A program made the position numbers and the translations under genes. 64,000 nucleotides of DNA from NCBI GenBank assembly GCA_963971225.1, contig OZ020269.1, positions 94,081,540 to 94,145,539 on the forward strand, given 5' to 3'. Each line of letters begins with the position of its first letter. Within the stretch, counting starts at the first letter, position 1. The notes under the pieces are model-generated. The model saw nothing but the letters and a program-made list of their open reading frames with translations. It had not been told where the DNA came from and did no database searches. Shown here in pieces: positions 22,641-32,988 of the stretch. This stretch comes from Melieria omissa. Its lineage: Eukaryota > Arthropoda > Insecta > Diptera > Ulidiidae.

Positions 22641-23619
22641 TTGACCCAGACGATCATTGTAACCCCGATGAGCAACAAGAGAGATTGAGTAGATCCACTA
22701 GACAGCGTTCAGAATCTCGCTTTGTCATTAGACTATCTACACTTGTGATGTGATGTGAGGGTGGTCAAGAAGGCTACAAGCCTTCCAATCCATTTTGGAC
22801 CACTGTACTACACCCATGGGGAATAAAGAAGGAGAGGAGAGTGATCCACACTTGGTTGATGTCTAAATTACTCTCGCTCGCACTGCATGTTTGCGAGCAA
22901 AACATGTAATCACAACTTTCTTGTGGGTTTTCGACCCACACACACTAACTCCACCCACTCGAAGTGCCCATTGCAGTGTGTTTGTGTTTGTTATGTTTGT
23001 GTGTGTTTTTCTCAAGTCAAAATATTGTGGTTATGTACAATTTGAACTCACCGCACCCCGCAACCGATGTCGCAACTAGCGACCGTGGCGCTTAAAACGC
23101 ACGACATGTTGCTTTGCGGTTCTGCTAGCCAACAACAAAATCTACACTCACACATTCGCGCACAACAGCAACAGCAGCAGCACTCAAACTCACACAATGC
23201 TCGTGTTTGAGTTGATTTGCCAGCGCTGCGAATTATTATTTCGCAGCGACGCGATGGCTGCTGAAATTTATCTTTATGCAAAAGTTAAATAAGTGCTGCG
23301 GGGAAGTTCGCCCCCGACCGCGTTGCGCTGTCATATTTTTAACTTGAAAGGTGCGTGGTGCCGCCAGTTGTTCTGGGTCTGCTTGGCAGTCGGTGTGCAT
23401 GTGTGGCGCCGGAGTATGTGAATACTTAGCGAACGGACAGACACCGTCGGGTGACTTAAGCACAGTCGCACTTTATCATCATTAGTGCTCGTGAAATTTT
23501 GCAAAAATTAAATAAATTATGTTAATTTGCACAATGCTGATGGATTTTTTCGGTTGGCTTTTTTACATTTTTGGCGCTAAGGTGCAGTGACTTTGAAAAT
23601 TCGTTGAGTAATTAATTTA
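22641..23619. other. Low-copy region, GC-richer 22890-23480
   Basis: CACACTC and GTTTGTGTG runs and CAGCAGCAG; no gene recognised. The stretch 22640-22860 has the look of a LINE 3' untranslated relic but carries no diagnostic motif. Confidence 0.25.
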
Positions 23620-24870
23620 AGGATGCTCACTGCAGTTGTGTCGCCAGTTGAAAGACTTCAAACTGACTGGAGGGTACTTACTTCACCTCCCGTTACCAGG
23701 TTAAAGTCTGTCGTAAGAGTTCTCTCCAGACGCCTCAGCACTCGCCTTCTCCAGTTGCTCACACCAAGAGATGATAGGACCTCGTCAACTTGGTCCTTCC
23801 ACCGGAGACACAGTGTCGCTTTTCGCTGTCACCCCACAACTACCGCATCGAACACCTTTTTCGCCGGAGCTTTATCGTTCTTACGACAGTCATGACCAAG
23901 TCAGCGTAGCTAGATGCTACGTCCATGTCCTTATACAGCTCATACAGGTCGTTGTTGGTTCGTATACGATAGTTGTCGCTAATACGAACAGAGCCGAAGA
24001 TTTTGCGAAGTATCGTCCTTTCGAATACACAAAGGGACTCTAAGACGCAAAGCGAAAGAGGTCCATTCTTCAGCACCATAGAGGAGCACGGGCAAGATAA
24101 GCGTCCTATAGAGTGCAAGTTTTGTCGGTCGAGAGAGGTCTCTACTTCTCAATTGCCTACCGAGACCGTAGTAGCACCTGTTGGCAAGAGTAATCCTTCG
24201 CTTTATCTCCAGACTGTCATCATTGCTGCTGTTGATGGCGGTGCCAAGGTAGACGAATTCCTTGACAACTTCAAAAGCATACCTGTCAGTCTCGACATGA
24301 GACCTTAGCCGCTGCGAGTCCCTGCGTGTAGACAGTATATACTTCGTCTTGCTCTCATTCAGACCCATTGTGGCAGATGTTCTTTCGATTGCCGCAAAGG
24401 TAGCGATGACATCGCGTTTGTAACGCTCGATGACGTTAATTTCAGGGAGCTGGGAACTTTAGTTGAAGATGGTGCCATTACAATGTACATCGGTCTTATG
24501 CAGAACACTCTCCATGGTGAAGTTGAAGAAGTCGCATGTCAAAGACTCGACCTGTCTGAAGCGTCGAACGATATCAAATGGGTTGGAGAGGTTATTTCCA
24601 TTCCATTTCTTTAATGGAGTTGTGTCTATTGCTGAACGTCGCTCTGCAAAGTCTCACGAGTTTTGTAGGGATACCAAGTTCAGACAACGGTATATAGGAG
24701 ATCCCTTATTGGGCTTTCGATTGCTGCCTTGTAATCGATAAACAGATGATGGGTATCGATTTGACTCTCATGGGTCTTTTCCAGGACTTAGCGTAGAGCG
24801 AATATCTGGTCAAAGGTGGACTTACCAGGCCTAATAGGCTGCACTAATAGGGTGCAATCAGCGCCTTGGC
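23620..24870 (-). pseudogene. RTE-like non-LTR retrotransposon reverse transcriptase relic
   Basis: On the minus strand the palm part reads QIDTHHLFIDYKAA near 24760, with a stop nearby. Further on, KTKYILSTRRDSQRL, FVYLGTAINSSNDDSLEIKR, RITLANRCYYGLGRQLRS and LILPVLLYGAEEWT follow in order (24368-23985). These are the thumb and C-terminal segments of the endonuclease/RT proteins common in insect genomes. The frame then shifts and breaks. The YADD segment is missing between 24370 and 24470, so there is an internal deletion as well as stops. Related fragments are at 53812, 60785 and 63045. Clade assignment (RTE-like) is from memory. Confidence 0.85.
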
Positions 24871-24959
24871 GACTAGGGGTCCTTACTTTTTAATAACCCC
24901 CGCTGGAAAACCACGTGCGGCTGATTGGGTTCGATGGTCATGTCAGCGGGTTAATGTCC

Positions 24960-25360
24960 GGAAGCAATTAATACTAATTAAAACCTATCGCTCACAGCGC
25001 CATCTGTTGGGTAAAGAAGGTGACAGAAGGTGGGTTGAGGACTTTGCTAAGATCGGTTTGGTGCGCTGTGTTCGCTAATGTTCGCTTCCTCTTACAAGCG
25101 TCGCTGGTGCACCGTGAACCTGTATTTTTGTTTTCTTTTTACAGCCACACAGCGCATGATTTTAATATTGCGTGGAACTCAGTGAAAAAGGATCATCTGA
25201 GAGTCGGAATTGAACTGGGATATGTTGCTGGGCTATGGAATATTATGAGGACAGGAAATATTGAAAAAGTTGGAAAAGTGCCTGACCATGCACCAGAAAG
25301 GAGTCGAACACAAGACCTCTGGGATGATAGACTCGAGCAGCCTTTATATTATTCCCACGA
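24960..25360 (-). mobile_element. tRNA-headed repeat (SINE C), copy 1
   Basis: Reversed, it begins with a tRNA-like head containing ATCCCAGAGG and B box GTTCGACTCC (about 25300-25340). The body has TTTCCTGTCCTC, CCAGCAACATATCCCAGTTC and CTCAGATGATCC, then GATCTTAGC and AGATGGCGC. The same order is seen on the plus strand at 53455-53770. The A box is weak. No target duplication seen. It is followed in the same orientation by RTE-like sequence, as in the other copy. Confidence 0.6.
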
Positions 25361-25499
25361 CAATTTGTCTAGAAGGATCTATTTCCTGAATCTGCTCTGG
25401 TCGATCCAGGACCAAATGTTCAGAAGGCCTGTCTTGCCGTTCGTGGAGCCAGATTACATGTTCGTGGAGCCAGATGAAGTAAGCAAGTGGAGTGATGTT

Positions 25500-26090
25500 T
25501 TGTAGCTCCCAGCCTACTCTGGCTAGCAATTTCTTTCTATGTTCTACTGTCCAGGTACCCAGTAAAGGTACACGTTGTACTACTCGGAGATCTCATTAAG
25601 AGATGAGTGGAAGAAGAGAGCTTTGTTGAGCGTGGATGAATTCTTAAAAGAGCTGCATTGCTGCCTGGTTGTCGGTATAAATGGTGATGTCTCTGTGGGA
25701 GATTGCATTTAATTTGAACTAGTCGACTGATGGCCATGACATCGGATTGGAAGACGCTGTAACGTTATGGTAGTGTGAAGGAAGGTTTGGATTCCTAAAG
25801 TATTTACCGATGCTGAGCTTGTCTAGATCTGGCTGGTCTAGAATCATCCGTGCATTATGGGATAAGTCAAAGCTTTCATGGTTGCCCGACTGTCATTGAA
25901 TTTGTAAATTTTCGTTCCTCAGACCTCGAGTTTCGTTATGGGAAAAGTCAACGCTTTTATTGCCGTCTGGCTGTCAGAGAATAAGTATATCCTTGTTCCT
26001 CGCATATGTCGTTCCATGAGAATTCTGCAGGCTTCACTTATCCTAAGGACATCCGCATATGAAAGGTTCTATCTACCTGCTTCTTACTCT
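25500..26090 (-). pseudogene. LINE RNase H-domain relic with repeated motif
   Basis: The minus strand carries three RNase H-like motifs in the same polarity: IYLFSDSQTAIKAL (about 25945-25985), IYKFNDSRATMKAL (about 25875-25915) and DITIYTDNQAAM (about 25660-25695), the last preceded by FQSDVMAI. The motif around the catalytic aspartate is typical of RNase H domains in I/LOA-type LINEs. Occurring three times in 450 bp means partial duplication or merged copies. Frames are broken by stops, so nothing is functional. Confidence 0.55.
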
Positions 26091-29051
26091 TTTTAACTTT
26101 CAATGTAAAACTGCTCTAAACTTGAGCAAACTTTGAATTTTTTCATATCATACAAATTCATAAAAAGCAACAACAACATTCACCTAAAGCAGAGAACACC
26201 AACCAAAGGCCGCTCGTAAAATCACAGCGTCCAATGTTAAGTGCGCCGATTACACGCACCAATCACGCGTCATACCGTCAAAGCTTCCCAGGAAACCGAC
26301 TATTGTTTTTTTTTTGTTGCAATAATTTTTGGCACAACGACTGCGACCAACAAGTTTACAAATTTGAGCGCTGCAACAAAATAACGCAATGTGACGCCGA
26401 AGAATCAAAAGTTGCAACACCCACTCAACTTTTGGCGACACTAAATTTACGACAACAACAAACAAATGTTGTTAAAATCTACACCCAAAGGTGTTGAGCT
26501 CAATTGGCAAAACTCGGCGCATTTATTGTCAATTTTTGGCGTTGTTGCTGCTGACGCCCGCGTGGCGTTTAAGTGTCATCTGCGTTTCTGATGACGTCAG
26601 CGCAAAATGGCGGCGCCTGGCTGGTTTAAAAGTTATATCCTTAAAAACAACAACAACAAGTCAAAATTGCTTGGCTGTGTGTGTGTGTATGTGTGTTGGT
26701 GTTTGTGTGTGTTGGGTTTGTGAAAGTCTGTCGGCAACGTTACATTTTGGCGCCCAGTGCCGCGGTGATAAAACTGAGCAACATTTTAATGACAGCAAAA
26801 ATAAAAGCAACAACATGGAAACAATAAAAAATCGTGCAATAACGTGTTAATTTGAGTGATTTGTATGCACTTGAGCGGAAGGCTGTCTGGCGCTAATGCG
26901 GCAACACGTCGCGAAGGTGTCCGCTTAGCTCGGCGTCAGGCATTAATGTCACACGCGCTGACAGCCGCCGACTATGACGGAATGAAGGAAAACAAGCATT
27001 TTTAGCTATAAAGTGAAATTTAATTTAAGAAGAATTTACTTAGAAAAGAAATCTGTGTAAATTAATGTAGCATGAAAGTTGATCCTTGAAAATTTAAAAG
27101 ATTAAACTGGGTTTTAAAAATTCAAAATGGCGGCATTCGATATGTCCCACAAAGCCAAATATTTAATGCCATTTCTGTCGTTTTTTTTTACTTTTAGTTA
27201 TTTATGAAAATTTGGAAAGTAGGTTTTGGGCATTTTGTAACGTAACGAAATTTTATCTTAAACTAAAAAACTAAAACAGAAACTGTTTTTTTTGGTTTTA
27301 ACGAATTGTATGTTATTTAGTTTTTCATAATTTTTCGAAAACAAAGTTGACAAAAAAATAAAAAAAATTATTCAAATTCAAAAAGGCTACTATTTTTTAT
27401 CACTAAACAAAACCAAAATATTTTGTAATTGGTTTTTTTATAATTTTTTAAAACAAAGTTAAAAAAAATAAAAAAATTACTCAAAAAAAAAAAATACATT
27501 TTTTGTCATTAAAACAATATATTTTTTGTTTCGTAATTTAATATTAGTTTTTTGATTATAATAAACATTTTTGATTTACTAAACTAAAAAACACAAAAAT
27601 CTGTTATAACAAAACCAATACATAAAAAAAAATTTTAACATTAAAAAAAATTTTTAAATTTTTAATTTACAATTTTGTATTAAAATACAATGAACTAAAG
27701 CACAATTTATCAAAAAAAACAAAGAAAATCTTTTTACGAAAATAATTATAAAACAAACAAGTCATATTTTTGATGAAAAAAATTTTATTTAAAATCAAAA
27801 ACTTAAACTAAAACTTAAAAATTTAAATTTTTGATATGAACTAAAATGTGAAAATTTTATTGTGGCGATTAAAATTTTTTTTTTGTTTTTATACGATTAA
27901 GTGGCAACACTGTTTTCAAGTGCGAAACCTATCACTTTTATGGGCCATTCAAATTTTCTTTGAAAAATCCTTTTTTGCAACTTTCGTTGTACTTCAATTG
28001 TTTCGCCACTTTTCAGTTTGTTTCGTAACACCGCACTTTGCTCAATTGTTCAGCCACTTTGAACCTTGAAAAACACGCACAGCGCTTTTTTTGCTGTTGC
28101 TTTTTTTTCATCTTTAAAAGCCTTCACTGGGACGCCGGTTTGAATTTAAATTAGTTAATTATTGCCTTTTACTTTGGCGCTTTGCTGTCACTGCTGCTTC
28201 CCGTTCACCCTTTTTGCGGTCGACTTTTCCGGTTACCCTGTTGGCGGTGACATGTTTGGGTTTTGTTTTGGCGCCTGTGGCGCTAATTTAATCGGCCGAC
28301 AATTGGCAGAATGTGTCAGCCGATAACAATCAGTGTCGCGGTCGCGGTTGTGCGGAAGTGACTCCAAATTTGGCCACTCGAAGCGATATCATTGACGCCT
28401 TCGACCCGCTTCGCCAGTGAGTCTCACTCTGACCGCTCGATGCAACATTCACGGTGTTAATTTGCTAAACTTTGCTGTTTTGTTGTCTGTTTTTTACCGC
28501 CGCACTTCCCCCTCTGAGTGTACACTTTGGTCGATATGCGCTGCGTTCTTATTGACACTTTTGATTAATTATAAATTAGTTTGTTGACTGAAATTGTTGC
28601 CGTAACCTTTGTGACGTTTTGCTTTTTCGCATTGAATTTTGCCCACTCGGCCTTTTGCCCCTTGCGACATGACAACATTTTATTTGGGGCAATTTTATTG
28701 CGGCGCCTTCAAATGGACGGAAGTGTCGATTTGCAGTGATTGTGCGTTAATTGAGGTCTATGATTTTTCTTTGCAGTGCGAATTTGAAAGTTTGTCTCAA
28801 CCCGGGAAAAACCACAGTCAAGCGGAAGTAAAGTGGAAGGTTGACTTTTGAATTTGGTAAGCAAATTAAGTTTTTCCTTTTGATTTGTTTAATGTTTTAA
28901 GGAACAAAAATTTAATTAAACAGTATAATTGATAAAAAAAAGTAGTTATAAGTAATTATCAAAATTATCAGTAAACCGAGATTGCGAGTTTAGAAATCTA
29001 TATCTATGCGTTGTATAAGTGCAATCGGTTAATGCTAGATGGTGTTAGAAA
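26091..29051. other. Low-copy region with two GC-rich islands
   Basis: Islands at 26180-27000 and 28050-28860 are GC-richer, with CAACAACAA and GTGTGT runs. They flank very AT-rich DNA (27000-27900). No coding domain recognised. They look like non-coding single-copy fly DNA. Confidence 0.3.
26592..26599. promoter_or_regulatory. Perfect CRE palindrome TGACGTCA
   Basis: The full CREB/ATF consensus occurs once in a GC-rich island, with AAAATGGCGGC (a Pho/YY1-type core in reverse) ten bases downstream. An 8-bp match in 64 kb can occur by chance; function is only suggested. Confidence 0.25.
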
Positions 29052-29577
29052 ATTGAGATTTCGTACCAAAGAAACTTTTCAGACAGCTTTGTGACTGCTT
29101 GACTAAGTTTTGTTTGAGCCTCTGTCAAAAATGGACACCAGTAAAGAGGAAACGATGTGAGATATTATACTAAAGAAACTTTTCAGATAATTTTGCGATT
29201 CCTTGACTAAGTTTTATTTGAGCGCCTGTCAAAAATGGAGACCTGTAAAGAGGAAACGATTTGAGATTTCGTACTAAAGAAACTTTTAAGAAAGCTTTGC
29301 GACTGCTTGACTAAGTTTTATTTGAGCGCCTGTCAAAAATGGTCACCTATAAAGAGGAAACGATGTGAAATATTGTACTAAAGAAACTTTTCAGACAGCT
29401 TTGTCACTGCTTGACTAAGCTTTATATGAGCGCCTGCCAAAAATGGACACCAGTAAAGAGGAAACGATGTGAAATATTGTACTAAAGAAACTTTTCAGAC
29501 AGCTTTGTGATTGCTTGACTAAGTCTTGTTTGAGCGCCTGTCAAAAATGGGCACCAATAAAGAGGAAACCAACAATT
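29052..29577. repeat. Five-copy tandem repeat, 104-bp unit
   Basis: Units start at about 29052, 29157, 29262, 29366 and 29470. Each contains CTAAAGAAACTTTTCAGACA, TGCTTGACTAAG and TTTGAGCGCCTGTCAAAAAT. Copies are about 90 percent alike by eye. The array ends about 110 bp before the mariner fossil. Confidence 0.93.
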
Positions 29578-29689
29578 TCTAACAGGTTTTTTTTTCGATA
29601 AAAGCGACAATATAAGTTAGGCGTCTGAAAATTGAATTTATGGTTCCAACACTGTAACAGACAATCACATTGATTCCTTTCCCGAAATT

Positions 29690-30470
29690 TTCATGTCAAA
29701 GAAAGCTCTTGATGGCCAGTAGTGGAAAATATTAATAAATTTAAGGAAATCGTGGAGTCAGATTATAATGTAAGTGCCGCTTCGATTGCTCAGGAACTAA
29801 ATATTGCACAAATATGAGACTGAATACAAAAAGAAGCACTCATGAAGCAAGAAACCATCATAAATTGAAATTCAAACTGCCAATCGCAACAAAATCGATC
29901 CATTTCTGACACGAATGTTGATTGGTGATGAATGTGAATCTTTTGCGACAAAGTCAAGCAACAGCAGTCAAGCGTAGGCGGTGGAACCACAGTAAGCTGG
30001 CGCAAACGGTAGCCAAAGCAGGATTGATGATCACGAAAGTTTTCCTCTGTGTTTGATAGGATTGACAGAGAATCATCTACTATGAGCTGATCCACTTCGA
30101 CCAAATATGTTAATTCGCCCTGAAGCGACCAGCTTTGGCCAATAGGAGAGTTATTATGATTCTTTGGGGCAACGTTAGGCCACACATATCCATAGTTGCC
30201 AGCTTATATATCAATCGGAAGCTTAGTTGGTTATTAAATTATTTTAGATTCACCTTATATTCCGGGCCTGACACCAGGTGATTACCACCTGTTCCAATGT
30301 ATGGCAAATGATTTTGTTGGTAATAAATTTTCCTCAAGAGAAGCTGCTCAAAATTGGTTGTGTCAGTTTGTGCCAATAGGGACGAGGGTTTCTATGAGTG
30401 AAGCATAATGAAATGATCTTCAAAATGGTAAACAATTATTGAACAAAACGTTCTAACTATGCTAAATGAA
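29690..30470 (+). pseudogene. Decayed mariner transposase
   Basis: Plus-strand segments in order: KFKEIVESDYNVSAASIAQE (N-terminal helix-turn-helix), FLTRMLIGDE (first catalytic aspartate region, in another frame), IIYYEL, then GDYHLFQCMANDFVGNKFSS and REAAQNWL in the C-terminal catalytic part. Several stops and frameshifts separate them, and the third aspartate motif reads IPGLTPGD in place of SPDLAPSD. Terminal repeats were not recognised. Resembles the mauritiana/Mos1 side of the mariner family; not verified. Confidence 0.75.
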
Positions 30471-31989
30471 GCCTTAAATTTCATGCAAAAATCATAGATT
30501 TCTTTTTACTAAACATTTAATTCAGTAATTCAGTGTGTTGGGCGTCAAATTAGAAGGTCGTGATTTTGTGGATTTGGTGGTTTTCTATCAAATTACTTAC
30601 AATAAGATTTTTAAATAACAAAAACATTACATTTACAATAACATTTTTAACACTTTCAACATTGAACTATTACAATTTTTCTGCTAGATTTTATTTTCTG
30701 TTGTAGCCTTCAGTGTTGGCCACATATTTCGCCCTTCACTGTATTACTGGGAACAGTTTATTCACAGCAGTGGCTCTCTTACCTTCTTTGTGTGCAGAAA
30801 TTGAGCAAAACTTTGCCAGCTGACACTCTTCGTCATAACTTGCAGCGTGACTCAATGAGTACTTTTGTTCGCATTGTACTCAATGAGGTTAGCGATGAAA
30901 GTGGAATGAATAACAAAATCTGCAGCAAACCAAAACAAAAGCAAAAATCGTATAAACAAGCCGCGAGGCTATGAACAATTTTGAGTCCTTCCACTTGTTT
31001 ACAATTTTCTGTACTAGATTTTCTGAACAAATTGTTGAAATAGTGAAAACTGTGAGTCAAGTGAATTCAATCAAAATAAACTAAACAAATTTATGTCAAT
31101 ACTACAAATTTTTGAATTTGAAATTGAAAATTTTTTCTAACTTGACTCTGGGTCCAAAGCCATTTCATATTCACCTTCGCAATCAATTTAATGTTAAAAA
31201 ATATATTCAGAAAAAACAAAAATATCAAATGTTTTTTATTTCATTGTAAAGGAAATTTCACAGGCTACAATATGGTGACAAACTTATTGTACCTTAGTAA
31301 TGGATTTTTTCGAGAAAAAAATCCGTTAACAAAAAGTTTTTATAAAACAAAATGTTTTTTTCGCTTAAAACCTTTTATTGGTACATCTAAAGTATCTAAT
31401 GATGCACATCAAAAGAAAATTACGAAAAATACCTTTCGTTTGATACCCATATCGTGTAAATCAGTTGGAGATTAATTGAGTTTTTTTGATAAAAATTTTG
31501 AACTTTGACGCCGAACCACGCCTTTTATTGGCGTTTCCCAGGCACAATTTTTAGTTTGTTAGATGCAGGAGCCAACCCTCTATATAAAAGCATACTCAAT
31601 TATTTTTTGCACGAGGGTTCGCTAAACTGGTTTTATGACTCGACGAAAGTGGGGTTTTTGGGACATTTTTGTCGAAAACACAGTTCGAATGTAATTTTTA
31701 TGGATTGGTGTCTTAAGCAAATTTGTTGGTCGTTAAAATATCTACAAACTTGCCGAAGATAATAAAGCGACATTCGGAACGATTTAGGACCTATTAGCAT
31801 TTAAACGTTCGAAGACTTAAGCGACGAACTCGACTAAAATGAACAAACTTCAAAGTCGTATTTCTCTTAAATTAGAGCCAATTCAGCCATACGGCTGGTG
31901 GATCTCAACTCAGTATACCTATAGAAAAGCCCTCTGTCCCCCCATGTCTGAATTTTCCACTTGGACAGTGTAATTAATTCATTATTTGA
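30471..31989. other. AT-rich region without recognised gene
   Basis: A stretch open from about 30792 to 30974 follows a TTCTTTGTGTGCAG acceptor-like tract, but it has no upstream ATG and no recognisable domain. The remainder shows no repeat or domain I can name. Confidence 0.25.
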
Positions 31990-32988
31990 TTATGAAATGA
32001 AAATGAAATGAAAATGAAATGAAAATGAAATGAAAATGAAATGAAAATGGAATGAAAATGAAATGAAAATGAAATGAAAATGAAATGAAAATGAAATGAA
32101 AATGAAATGAAAATGAAATGAAAATGAAATGAAAATGAAATGAAAATGAAATGAAAATGAAATGAAAATGAAATGAAAATGAAATGAAAATGAAATGAAA
32201 ATGAAATGAAAATGAAATGAAAATGAAATGAAAATGAAATGAAAATGAAATGAAAATGAAATGAAAATGAAATGAAAATGAAATGAAAATGAAATGAAAA
32301 TGAAATGAAAATGAAATGAAAATGAAATGAAAATGAAATGAAAATGAAATGAAAATGAAATGAAAATGAAATGAAAATGAAATGAAAATGAAATGAAAAT
32401 GAAATGAAAATGAAATGAAAATGAAATGAAAATGAAATGAAAATGAAATGAAAATGAAATGAAAATGAAATGAAAATGAAATGAAAATGAAATGAAAATG
32501 AAATGAAAATGAAATGAAAATGAAATGAAAATGAAATGAAAATGAAATGAAAATGAAATGAAAATGAAATGAAAATGAAATGAAAATGAAATGAAAATGA
32601 AATGAAAATGAAATGAAAATGAAATGAAAATGAAATGAAAATGAAATGAAAATGAAATGAAAATGAAATGAAAATGAAATGAAAATGAAATGAAAATGAA
32701 ATGAAAATGAAATGAAAATGAAATGAAAATGAAATGAAAATGAAATGAAAATGAAATGAAAATGAAATGAAAATGAAATGAAAATGAAATGAAAATGAAA
32801 TGAAAATGAAATGAAAATGAAATGAAAATGAAATGAAAATGAAATGAAAATGAAATGAAAATGAAATGAAAATGAAATGAAAATGAAATGAAAATGAAAT
32901 GAAAATGAAATGAAAATGAAATGAAAATGAAATGAAAATGAAATGAAAATGAAATGAAAATGAAATGAAAATGAAATGAAAATGAAAT
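31990..32988. repeat. 11-bp satellite (AAAATGAAATG)n, about 90 copies
   Basis: Almost perfectly uniform array of GAAATGAAAAT for about 1 kb, with a single-base variant near 32048 and a diverged last unit. The unit length is not a multiple of three, so each frame stops within a few units (ATGAAATGA). Confidence 0.98.

Noticed and set aside
30792..30974. Possible internal exon after an acceptor-like tract
   Set aside because: No ATG at the start, no domain, and no identifiable partner exon. A pyrimidine tract plus AG is frequent by chance.
31990..32988. CRISPR-like repeat array
   Set aside because: The unit is 11 bp with no spacers, so it is a simple satellite.
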